A stretch of DNA of 64,000 nt, taken from positions 3,596,001 through 3,660,000 of the forward strand of contig PYIU01000007.1 in NCBI GenBank assembly GCA_003415625.1, read 5' to 3'. Origin of the DNA: Aquanectria penicillioides (lineage: Eukaryota; Ascomycota; Sordariomycetes; Hypocreales; Nectriaceae). Each line of letters starts with the position of its first letter. Position 1 is the first letter of the stretch. Both the position numbers and the translations under genes were made by a program. The notes under the pieces were generated by a model, which worked only from the letters and a program-made list of their open reading frames with translations, ran no database searches and had not been told where the DNA came from. Positions 12,001-23,543 of the stretch are shown piece after piece.

Positions 12001-15000
12001 TTCCAGAAGACTGTCCGCTAGTACGGGCAGTGGTGGCAGAACCAGAAGACTGGCCAGTGCTGCGAGAAGCCGAAGAAGCTCCAGAAGACTGACCGCTGGT
12101 ACGAGCGCTGGTTACTGAGCCGGTTCCAGAGGCCGAGCTGCTGCGTGTGCCAGAAGCAGATCCAGAGGACTGGCCGGTAGTTCTAGCCGTGGTTGAACCA
12201 GATCCGGAAGACTGGTCACTGGTGCGTGCCGAAGTAGCAGAGCCGGTTCCAGAGCTCGAGTCGGTATTGACAACCTTGGTTCCAGGGTTGGAGAGGCTAC
12301 CTGACGAAGCGGAGGCGGAGCCCGAGGAATGGCCGCTGGTTCGCGCGCTGGTAGCAGATCCGGTTCCAGAAGATTGAGCGCTGGTTCGTGCTGAGGTGGA
12401 AGAGCCAGCTCCAGAGGACTGACCAGTGCTGCGAGAAGCCGAAGCAGATCCAGAAGACTGGCCACTTGTGCGAGCTGAGGTAGCTGGAACCTGTCCGCTG
12501 CTGCGAGAAGCCGAAGCTGATCCAGAAGACTGACCACTTGTGCGAGCTGAGGTAGCTAAGGACTGTCCGCTGCTGTGAGAGACAGACGCAGAGCCGGAAA
12601 ATTGACCACTAGCTCGGGCTGAGGTTGCAGAACCACTTCCAGAGGACTGGCCGCTGGTGCGAGCTGTCGTAGCCGATCCAGTGCCAGAAGACTGTCCAGT
12701 GCTTACAACCTTGGTTCCAGGAGCGGAGAGGCTGCCAGAAGACTGACCGGTGCTGTGGGAGGCTGAAGCCGATCCAGAGGATTGACCACTTGTACGTGTG
12801 GTAGTTGAACCAGATCCAGAAGACTGGCCGCTGGTTCGAGCCGAGGTAGCGGATCCAGTTCCAGAGGACTGGCCGCTAGTGTGGGCAGGAGTTGAGGCAG
12901 AGCCGGACGACTGACCACTTGTGCGAGCTGAGGTTGCAGTGCCACTTCTAGAGGACTGGCCGCTAGTACGGGCAGTGGTAACAGAGCCAGTGCTGTGAGA
13001 TGAGGAAACTCCAGAAGACTGGCCGCTGGTGCGAGCAGTGGTAGCAGAACCAGTTCCAGAGGACTGACCGCTTGTGCGAGCTGAAGTAGCGGAGCCAGTT
13101 GCAGAAGACTGGCCACTGGTGCGGGCAGAAGTGGCCAAGCCCGATCCAGAGCTTGCGGAATGAGAGCCAGAGGCAGAGCTAGATCCAGTGTTGACAACCT
13201 TGGTTCCAGGGTTGGAGAGGGTACCAGTTCCAGAGCTGGAGACAGAGCCAGTGCTGTGACCAGAGGCGCCAGATGAAGTCTTGGTGCCGAAGAAATCAAA
13301 TGTAGAAGTGTCGACCCACTTGCCACGAGTAGTCGGGGTCAGTAGCGGGATTGAGATCGGGCTGGATCCTGAGCGGGTAGAGGTAGTCACCGAGCCAGGC
13401 TTGGAGGAGCTGGAACCGGAGGCGGCACCCGAGGAGCGACTAGTAGACCTAGCGACGGTGGAGCTGCCCTTGGAGGAGGTTGAGCCAGAGACAGAGGCCG
13501 AGCTGCTACGACCAGTAGTGGCGGAGCCAGAGGCACTGCCGCTGGAACGAGCTGAGGCCGAAGAGCCAGTGCTTGCAGAGTGAGTGCTAGAAGCTGAGCC
13601 AGAGGTTTGGCTGCCGGTGCGGATGGTACTGGAGCCGGAGCCAGAAGCAGACCCAGTGCTACGGCCTGAGGTTGCAGAGCCAGATGCAGATCTAGAGCTA
13701 GCAGATTTCGTGCCAGAGGTAGAGCCCGAGGCTCCAGAGCTGTGACTCGAAGAGGCAACGCTAGTTCCAGTGCTGACGACCTTAGTGCCAGGAGAAGAGA
13801 GACTTCCAGATGACTGCGTGCTGGTTCGGCGGGTGGTGGCAGTTCCAGAGCCTGAGCCAGATGCAGGACCGGTGGTGCGACCAGTGGTTGCGGCACCAGA
13901 GGCAGATCCAGTAGAGTGAGTGCCCGAAGCTGAGCCAGTGGATCGACCGGACGTAGAAGCGCCTGTAGCCTGAGATTTCGATCCAGAGACTGAACCGGTG
14001 GAACGGCCTGAGGTGGCAGTACCAGTTGCAGAGTCAGAGGCCGAACCGCTAGATCGAGCTGAAGTGGAAGCACCAGTGCCAGAGGACTGACCACTAGCGC
14101 GAGCGCTGGTAGCCGAGCCAGATCCAGATGCGGAACCACCGTGGCTGGAGCTCACAGCGCTGGTGCCAGCGCTGACAACCTTAGTGCCAGGTGTAGAGAG
14201 AGCACCAGACTGGTCGGACGATGATCCAGAAGCCGGGCCGCTGGTGTGAGCAGTAGTTGCGGTGCCGGAGCCAGATGCAGATCCGGATGCCGAGCCGCTG
14301 GAGCGGACGGAGGTCGCGGTTCCACTTCCGGAGCCGGAGCCGGAGCCACTAGTGCGGGCCGAGGTGGGGGCACCGGAGCTTGATGCACCAGATGCGGAAC
14401 CACCGTGGCTGGAGCTCACAGCGCTGGTGCCAGCGCTGACAACCTTGGTGCCAGGTGTAGAGAGAGCACCAGACTGGGCGGACGATGATCCAGAAGCCGG
14501 GCCGCTGGTGTGAGCAGTAGTTGCGGTGCCAGAGCCAGATGCAGATCCGGATGCCGAACCGCTAGAGCGGACGGAGGTCGCGCTGCCAGTTCCCCGAGAA
14601 GTGGGTCTAGTGGAGCGAGTTCCAGCAGCGGAGCCGGAAGATCCAGAACCCTGGCTGGTTCGTGCAGTGGTTGCGGTACCAGATCCAGATCCAGAAGCCG
14701 AGCCGGTGGAGCGGCCAGAAGTCGCGGTGCCGCTTCTAGAGCCGGAGGCGGAGCCACTGGTACGGGCAGAGGTGGCGGTACCAGAGCTTGATGCACCAGA
14801 TGCGGGGCTGCTGCTGCGGACCGTAGTCGCAGGGCCGGTACCAGTGGAGCGACCTGAAGTCGCGTTTCCAGTTCCAGATCCACTTGATGAACCACTGGAG
14901 CGAACCGACGTAGCTGAGCCAGAGCCAGAGCCAGAAGCTGAGCCAGTAGATCGACCAGAGGTAGAGACGCTGGTTCCTGTGCTAGCTTCCTGAGAGCTAA

Positions 15001-18000
15001 CCCCAGTGTTGACGACCTTGGTTGCAGGGTTGGAGAAAGAGCCATCGCTTGATTGAGCAGAAGACACTTGGCTGGTCTGGCTGGTAGCAGCGGAAGATCC
15101 AGAAGCTGAGCCACTGGAGTGGGCTGAGGTCGATGCACCAGATCCAGAGGCCGGGGTGCTGCTGCGCGAGGTAGTGACAGAACCAGTTCCCTGAGAAGCA
15201 GATCCAGAGCTTGCAGAGTGTGCACCATCAGTAAAGCCCGATGCGCCAGATGCCTGGCTGCTGCTGCGTCCAGTTGTAGCGGCTCCAGTGCTGTGAGATC
15301 CAGTGCCGGAGCTTATACCTTGTGTACCGGAGGAGGCATGGCTGCCAGTACCCGACGAAGCTGAAGAAGCTCTCGAGGTTTTGCTGGTGCGGGCTGTGGT
15401 TGCAGCAGATCCAGATGCAGACGACTGTCCGCTGGTGCGGGCGGAGGTAGCAGAGCCAGTTCCCTGAGATCCGGAGCTGACAGGCTGAGCACCAGAAGAT
15501 GAGGCGCGGCTGCTAGTTCCAGACTGGGCGGATGAAGCGCTAGTAGAGTGGCCGCTAGTGCGTGCAGTAGTAGCAGAGCCTGTTCCTCGAGAGCCAGAGC
15601 CAGACGCTTGGATGCTGGTGCGAGCCGAGGTGGCAGAGCCAGTTCCTGGCGAACCTGAGCCAGATGCCTGGGAGTTGCTTCCGGTGCTTACGACGCGAGT
15701 GCCGGGAGGAGAGAAGCTGCCAGTTCCAGATTGGCTGGAGGAGGCTCCAGATGTCTGACCGCTGGTACGAGATGTAGCAGAGCCAGATCCAGATCTAGAT
15801 GCGGAGCCGCTAGAGCGTGCCGAAGTCGGGGAGCTCGCGGCCTGAGATCCAGTGCTTACACCGGTGCCAGTCGGGGCACGGGTTCTGGTGCTTGAAGAAG
15901 CTCCAGAAGCTCCGGAAGATTGACCACTAGTGCGGGCGGAGGTGGCAGAGCCGGTTCCTTGAGATGCAGAGCTGGCAGACTGAGTACCCGATGTTGAAGC
16001 GCGGCTGCTAGTTCCAGATGCAGCCGAGACGCCGCTCGAGGTGCGAGCTGTGGTTGCAGAAGATCCAGATCCAGAGGCAGAATCGCTAGAGCGAGCTGTG
16101 GTCGAGGTACCGGCTCCCTGAGAATCGGGGTCAGTTGACTGACCGCTAGTGTGAGCCGAGGCGGCAGAGCCGGTTTCCTGAGATCCAGAGCTGACAGTTT
16201 GCGAGCCAGAAGATGAGGCGTGGCTGCTGGCTCCAGAAGCACTGGTTCCAGGGATGACGACTTTGGTGCCAGGGTCAGAGAAGCCGCCACCGCTAGTAGA
16301 CTGTCCAGAAGCTCTTGAAGAGGATCCAGAAGCCTGGCTGGTGGTGCGGGCAGAAGTTGCGGTACCTGTGCCATGAGATCTAGAAGAGGTTCCCCGGCTG
16401 CTAGTTCCCGATGCGGCGGATGAAGATCCAGACCCAGAAGCCTGGCTGCTAGTGCGAGGCGAGGCGGCAGAGCCAGTTCCCTGAGACTTGGAGCTAACAG
16501 ATTGCGAACCGGAAGAAGAGCCCTTGCTGGTGGTTCCAGAGGCGACTGAAGAAGATCCAGAAGTTGTGTGTCCTTCAGTCACGGCTCCAGATGTGGCAGC
16601 GCCAGACTGGCTAGTCGACGACGACTTCTGAGGGGTTCTTGTGGAAGCCGAACCGGTTCCAGAGGAGCCCTGAGCAGTTGACCTTGTAGAGACTGGCTTA
16701 TCAGAGTGACCCCTGCTGGTGCTCGAGCCGACGACAGTAGATGCGCGAGACGTGCCAGACTGAGAGGCTCCTGGGCTCTGGGCTGAGGAACCACTAGTGG
16801 AACCAGTGCTTGATGTCACAGAAGTGCCGATGGAGCTTGAGGAAGAAGCTGAGCCAGTAGCCTGAGTGGTTTGGCTGGAACCAGCACCGGTTGAGCCAGC
16901 GCCAGTTGATCCAGCTCCAGAAGATCGAGTAGATCCAGTGGCCTGCCTAGTTCGACTAGTACCAGCGCCAGAAGATTCAGCGCTAGAAGTTCCAGTGCCA
17001 GTTACACGAGTGCTTTGGCTAGAGCCAGCTCCCGTAGATCCAGTAGCGCGGCTCGAGGTGCCGCTCTGACCAGTTGAAGATGCGGGATCTGTGGCAGTCG
17101 AAACAACCTTGGTGCCAGGGTTGGAGAAGCCTGCGCCAGTGTTGGTTGTCTGGGCGCCGGTCTGGGAGCCAGAGCTGCCTGAAGAGGTGCCGCGGGACGA
17201 GGTCGATTGAGCTCCAGAGCTTCCGGTTGATCCTGCGCCAGTGGAGCTTCCGCGAGAGCTTGTCTGAGCTCCGGCGGTTTCAGTCGAGCCCGAAGCCGAG
17301 ATGGAATCGGTTGAGCTGCCACGAGCAGAAGTTGACCGAGTACCAGCGCTGCCAGAGGAGGCTGAACTTGCTCTAGAAGAGGTGCCGCGAGTAGAGGTTC
17401 TAACACTTCCAGTTGAGCTAGCACGAGTAGAGCTTCCCCGTATTGTGGTAGAGAGTCCAGGACCAATAGAAGAGCCAGCGGTAGCGGACGAACCTGAGCC
17501 AGTAGAGCTACCACTAGTAGAAGAGGACTGAGTGCCAGCTCCGCTCGAGGCAGAGCCTGCATCAGATGAGCTACCGCGGGTAGAGCTCGTCTGATCACTA
17601 TCACTTGAGCCTGAGGCTGATCCTGAACCAGTAGAGCTGCTGCGAGCAGAGGTCGTCTGGGCTCCAAAGCTTGTAGCGGAACCTGAGCCTGAGCCAGTCG
17701 AGCTCCCTCGCGCGGAACTTGAAGTTCCAGCTCCGCTAGAGCTTGAGCCTGCACCAGAAGAGCTACCACGAGTAGAGCTCGGTTGGGCTCCAGTCGATCC
17801 AGCTCCTATAGAGCTACCACGGGAGCTGGTCTGAGATCTAGTGACTCTAGTTGATCCTGCTCCGGTAGAGCTTCCCTTTGATGTGCTAGAGAGACCGGGG
17901 CCAGCTGATGAGCCAGGAGCAGAAGATGATCCTGAGCCAGAAGAGGCTGCACGAGTTGAGGTAGTCTGGGTTCCAGTGCCTGTAAAAGCTATGGTGTCAA

Positions 18001-21000
18001 CAACCTTGGTACCAGGGTTGCTAAAGCTGCCGTCAGTTCCAGATGCCGTCGAAGAACCTCCAGTGGAGCTTCCATCGGCAGTGCTCGATTGAGCACCAGG
18101 ACTAGTAGAGCCTCTAGTAGAAGATCCCTTAGCGGTGCTGGACTGAGAGCCCATGCCAGTAGAACCTCTAGCTGGGCCAGTAGAAGATCCCTTAGCAGTG
18201 TTAGACTGGGAGCCAGTAGATGTACCCTTAGCAGTGGTAGACTGAGAGCCAGTGCCAGTAGAACCTCCAGCTGAGCCAGTTGAGCTGCTCTTAGCAGTGC
18301 TCGACTGAGCACCGGTACCAGTAGAACCTCCAGTGGATGTACCCTTAGCAGTATTAGATTGAGCACCAGGAGTAGAGCTGCCCTTTGCAGTGCTGGACTG
18401 GGATCCAGAAGCGCCAGTGGAGCTGCTCTTGACAGAGCCAGTCTGAGACGACCCCTCACTAGACGAGCCAGCCCCAACATCGGTGGATTGGCCGGGGCTT
18501 ACGAACTTGGTTCCGGGTTGAGAGAAGCTTGGAGTGAAGTCATCGGTTGCGGTCGAAGCGCTGGAAGATCCAGTCTCTGAAGAACCGGGGTCTGTGGTGA
18601 TTGTCTGAGCCTCGGTGCTGCTCGAAGCGCCAGCTGCCGATGATCCGGTACTCTTGGAACCGGTCTGAGATCCACTAGCATCGGAGGATTGCGAGCCGCC
18701 ACGAGTGCTGCTTATTGGTCTCACAGTAGTTTGAGAGCCAGATGCGCTTCCAGTGCTAGTGACTCGGGTCTGAGAGCCAATAGGTACAGATGTAGAGCCG
18801 GTTGATGCACTTCCAGATCCGAAGGCCTTGCTGGTTGAGGCCGAGCCAGTTCCGGATGCCTTACTAGAAGTAGCTGAGCCAGATCCAGAAGCGCTGCTAG
18901 TAGAACGTGTTCCAGATCCAGATACCTTAGTTGTGGACACCGAGCCAATTCCAGAGGCCTTGCTAGTAGAAGCTGATCTAGTTCCAGAAGCTTTGCTGGT
19001 AGTAGCTGAGCCAGAGCCAGAGGTATCGGTTTGACCAAGATCTCCTCCATCGGTAGAGGCATCGATTACCTTGCTTCCAGGTAAATTAAATACAGGGTCA
19101 GCACCAGAGGTGGTGGTGACTGTGCCAGTAGTACCAGAGGCTTTGGAAGCACCAGTGCCGCTGGCAGTGCTGGATCCCTTGGAAGTGCTCGTGCCTGAAG
19201 CAGAACCAGAAGCCTTCGAGGTGCCAGAGCCGGCAGCAGTTCTGGAAGTCCTGGCAGTTCCAGTTGCAGAAGTGCTACCAGGGGTCTTGGAGGTGCCGGA
19301 GCTGGTGCCAGTGCCAGTGGCCTTGGTGGTTCCTGATCCCGTGGCGGTACCAGTACCAGATGCCTTGGAGGTTCCCGATGCGCCAGTGCTGCTGGATCCC
19401 TGAGACGTGCCAGTGCCTTTGGCAGTTCCAGATGCTCCAGAAGTGCCGGAACCCTTGGTGCCGGTGCCAGTACTTGTGGTAGAACCCGGGGTAGTCCCAG
19501 TAGCCTGAGAAGTACCCGATCCTGTAGCAGTAGTCGAATCGATACCTGCGTTCTTGCCTCCAGGGGTCGACAAGGATACAGAGCTAGAATCAGTGCCACC
19601 TTGGCCAGCTGAATCGCTCTGAGATGTGGCGGCGGAAGTACCAGAGCCAGTAGCAGAGCCGGAGTCCATAGCAGCAGATTCAGAACCAGTAGCAGATCCA
19701 GAGCCAGTGCCGGTAGAAGCACCAGACTGAGTCGCAGTTCCAGAGCTAGTCACAGATCCGGAGCCTGTTGAAGAACCAGTGCCTATGGCGGAATTAGCCT
19801 CTGTGGTAGAAACATCAGTATATGTACCGGTATCGCTTAATCCTCCTCCATGCTGAGCATGAGGTGACCAATTAGGGGGCAAAGAGCCTGTCCACGAACC
19901 AGTCCACGAACCAGTCCATGAATCAGTCCATGTGTCGGTCCGGGAACCAGCCCAGGTAAGAGTGTGGAGTGGATGACTTACCGTCAGTGCTTCCTCCGGA
20001 AGTACCGCTGACCGGTGAAGCGGTAGAGCTTCCGTCGATATTCTTGTTTCCAGGGGTATTGATAGTTCCAGTGCTAGTAGTGGTAGAAATTTGGCCAGAG
20101 CTGGCACTGCTTCCAGAGCCAGTCGCCTGGGATGAGCTTTGGCTGATATTGCTCCCAGATGCTGGGCTCTGACTGGCCTTGCTACTCGATGCAGTGGTTT
20201 GACCGGAGGCAGTTTCTTGGTTTTGAGTGGCCTTGGTAGTACCTGAAGCAGTGCTTTGTCCTGCGGATGCTGATTTGCTCTGGCCAGAGGCTTGGCCAGA
20301 TGCCGTGGTGCTTCCAGATGCAGTGGTGCTTCCAGAGACATTCTTCTGTCCGGGGGTAGAGATTGTTGTAGTAGTCTGGCTAGAGCTGGCCTTTCTGCCA
20401 GATGATGTGGTAGTTTTGATGGAGCTACCCTGGCTACCAGAGCCAGCTGCCCGAGAGGAGCTTTGAGTAACTTTGCTGCTAGATGCTGTAGTTTGACCAG
20501 AGCCAGATCCCTGAGTAGAGCTGGTAGAGCTGCCAACGTTCTTCTGTCCGGGGCCGGAAAGGCTTCTTGAAGCACTAGTGGTCTGGCTAGTGGTGGCCTT
20601 GCTGCCAGCGGCGGTGGTAGTTCGGCTAGAGCTAGCCTTGCTACCAGAGCTAGCAGCCTGAGAAGAGCTTTGAGTAGCTTTACTTCCGGAAGCGGCTGTC
20701 TGACCGGAGCCAGATCCCTGGGTAGAGCTGGTTGAACCAGCCGGAGTTGGGATGACAACCTTTTGTCCAGGGATAGAGATGCTTCCTGCGGAAGTTGTAG
20801 TCTGACTGGAACCGTCACCAGATCCAGAGTTATCATTACCAGAGCCGTTGTCACCGGAGCTGTTGTCGCCTCCAGAGCTGTTGTCACCACCGGAGCTGTT
20901 ATCTCCAGAACTGTTTTCACCAGAGCTGTTGTCACCGGAGCTATTATCACCAGAACTGTTGTCACCGGAGCTATTATCACCAGAACTGTTGTCACCGGAG

Positions 21001-23506
21001 CTGTTGTCTCCAGAGCTGTTGTCACCACCGGAGTTGTTGTCGCCTCCAGAGCTGTTGTCGCCTCCAGCGTTGTTGTTACCAGAGTTATTGTCACCAGAGC
21101 TGTTATCACCTCCAGAGCTGTTATCACCTCCAGAACTGTTATCCCCAGAGTTGTTGTCGCCTCCAGAGCCGTTGTCACCAGAGCTGTTGTTACCGGAGTT
21201 ATTGTCACCAGAGCTGTTATCACCTCCAGAGCTGTTATCACCTCCAGAACTGTTATCCCCAGAGTTGTTGTCGCCTCCAGAGCTGTTGTCACCAGAGCTG
21301 TTGTTACCGGAGTTATTGTCACCAGAGCTGTTATCACCTCCAGAGCTGTTGTCACCAGAGCTGTTGTTACCGGAGTTATTGTCACCAGAGCTGTTATCAC
21401 CTCCAGAGCTGTTGTCACCAGAGCTGTTGTCACCAGAACTGTTATCACCGCCGGAGCTGTTGTCACCTCCAGAGCTGTTGTCACCAGAGCTGTTATCACC
21501 TCCAGAGCTGTTGTCACCGCCGGAGCTGTTGTCACCTCCAGAACTGTTATCCCCAGAGTTGTTGTCGCCTCCAGAGCTGTTGTCACCAGAGCTGTTGTCA
21601 CCAGAGCTGTTGTTACCGGAGTTATTGTCACCAGAGCTGTTATCACCTCCAGAGCTGTTGTCACCAGAGCTGTTGTTACCAGAGTTATTGTTACCAGAGC
21701 TGTTATCACCGCCGGAGCTGTTGTCACCTCCAGAGCTGTTGTCGCCTCCAGAACTGTTGTCACCGCTGGAGCTGTTGTCACCTCCATCGTTATTGTTACC
21801 AGAGTTATTGTCACCAGAACTGTTGTCACCGGATCCAGAGCTGCCGTCACCAGTGTTGCTTCCATCAGATCCAGAACCTCCGGAGCCAGAGCTATCGCCA
21901 GAGCCAGAGCCGCTATCCCCAGCGCTACCGTCACCGGAGCTACCGTCGCCAGAGCTGTTGTCGCCTGAACCAGAGCTTCCGTCTCCCGAGCCGGAGCCAG
22001 CTTTAGATCCTTGAGTTGGGCTTGTAGTGCTTCCTGAGCCGGATCCCTGAGTGGGGCTTACACCAGAGCCAGAGCCAGAGCCGGAGCTTCCTGAGCCGGA
22101 GCTGCCGTCACCTGAGATGCTGTCACCTGAGCTACCGTCTCCTGAGCTTCCATCCCCTGAGCTACCATCACTCGAGCTGTTGTCATCAGAACTGCCGTCG
22201 CCTGAACCAGAGCCTCCATCTCCAGAATCGGAGCTATCGTCTCCAGAACCGTTGTTGACATCGTCCACGCTCTTGTTTCCAGCTGTCGGGGCAGGTGCTG
22301 CACTGCTCTGGCCTGAGGAGCTTCCAGAGCCACCTCCAGATGATGAACCCTTATTAGAGGTATCTCCAGTACTACCAGAACTGCTGTCATCAGAGCTGTT
22401 GCCGTCAGAACCGGAGCTTCCGTCACTTGAGCTGCCATCTCCGGAATCATCCTGGTTTCCTTCAGAGTTGTCGCCCCAGTAGCCGTCGCCGCCCTCATGG
22501 AGGCTACCGTCTTCAGTAGCTGTAGCTTCACTAGCAGAGCTTGCGGGGGTCATATATCCGCCAGAGCTGCCGCTTCCAGCCGAGGCAGCCTTGGTGGGAG
22601 AGCTGCCAGATTTCTTGGTGCTACCTGAGCTACCCTTGGTGGAAGCGCCCTTGGAGGTGGCCTTTGAAGAAGATGCTCCTGATCCAGATCCTGATCCAGA
22701 TCCACTGCCGGAGCTGCTCTTGTTCCAAGAGCTGCCGCTGCCAGAGCTGCCGCTACCGCTTCCACTGCCTGAAGAGCCCTTGTTGGAAGAGCTTCCGCTG
22801 CCAGAACTACCACTTCCTGATGAGGTGTTCTTGTTAGAAGTATTTTCTGATCCAGAGCTTCCAGAGCCGCTTCCGCTGCCAGAGCTGCCGCTGCCAGAGC
22901 TGCCGCTACCTGAGCTGCCACTTCCTGAGCTGCCGCTTCCTGAGTTTCCCTTGTTAGAGGAGCTCCCTGATTTATTTCCAGAGGAGCCGCCCTTCGAAGA
23001 AGAGCTGTCCTTCGAAGAAGAGTTGCCCTTGTGAGAGGAGCCGCCCTTCGAAGAAGAGCTGTCCTTTGAAGAAGAGTTGCCCTTGTGAGAGGAGCCGCCC
23101 TTCGAAGAAGAGTTGTCCTTTGAAGAAGAGTTGCCCTTGTTAGAGGAGCCGCCTTTCGAAGAAGAGTTGCCCTTTGAGGAGCTGGACTTTCCAGAGGAGC
23201 TTCCGCCGCTCCCTGAAGAGCCGTTGTGTTGGAGGAACTTGGCAGCGTGTGTGGGGATGGCGCCTCCAGTGGAGCCATCTCCAATAGAATCGTCTCCCGA
23301 AGAGTCGTCTCCCGAAGAGTCGTCTCCCGAAAAGTCGTCTCCCGAAGAGTTGTCTCCCGAAGAGCCGTCTCCCGTAGCGTCATCGCTATCAGAATTGTCG
23401 CTTGAGTTGGCACTGCCGTCGTCGCTAGAATCGCCCTCATCGCCCTCATCACCCTCATCGCCCTCATCGCCTTCGTCACTGCCATCGCTGCCGTCGCTGC
23501 TGTCGT

Positions 23507-23543
<37 letters not shown>

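Noticed and set aside
20835..21850. CRISPR-like array of short repeats
   Set aside because: Units are codon-sized, in frame and without unique spacers of constant length; the genome is fungal.
20763..22014. Two long + strand frames reading SPELLSPPELL and TRAVVTGAVV repeats
   Set aside because: They are antisense readings of the DNSSG repeat and owe their length to its codon period.
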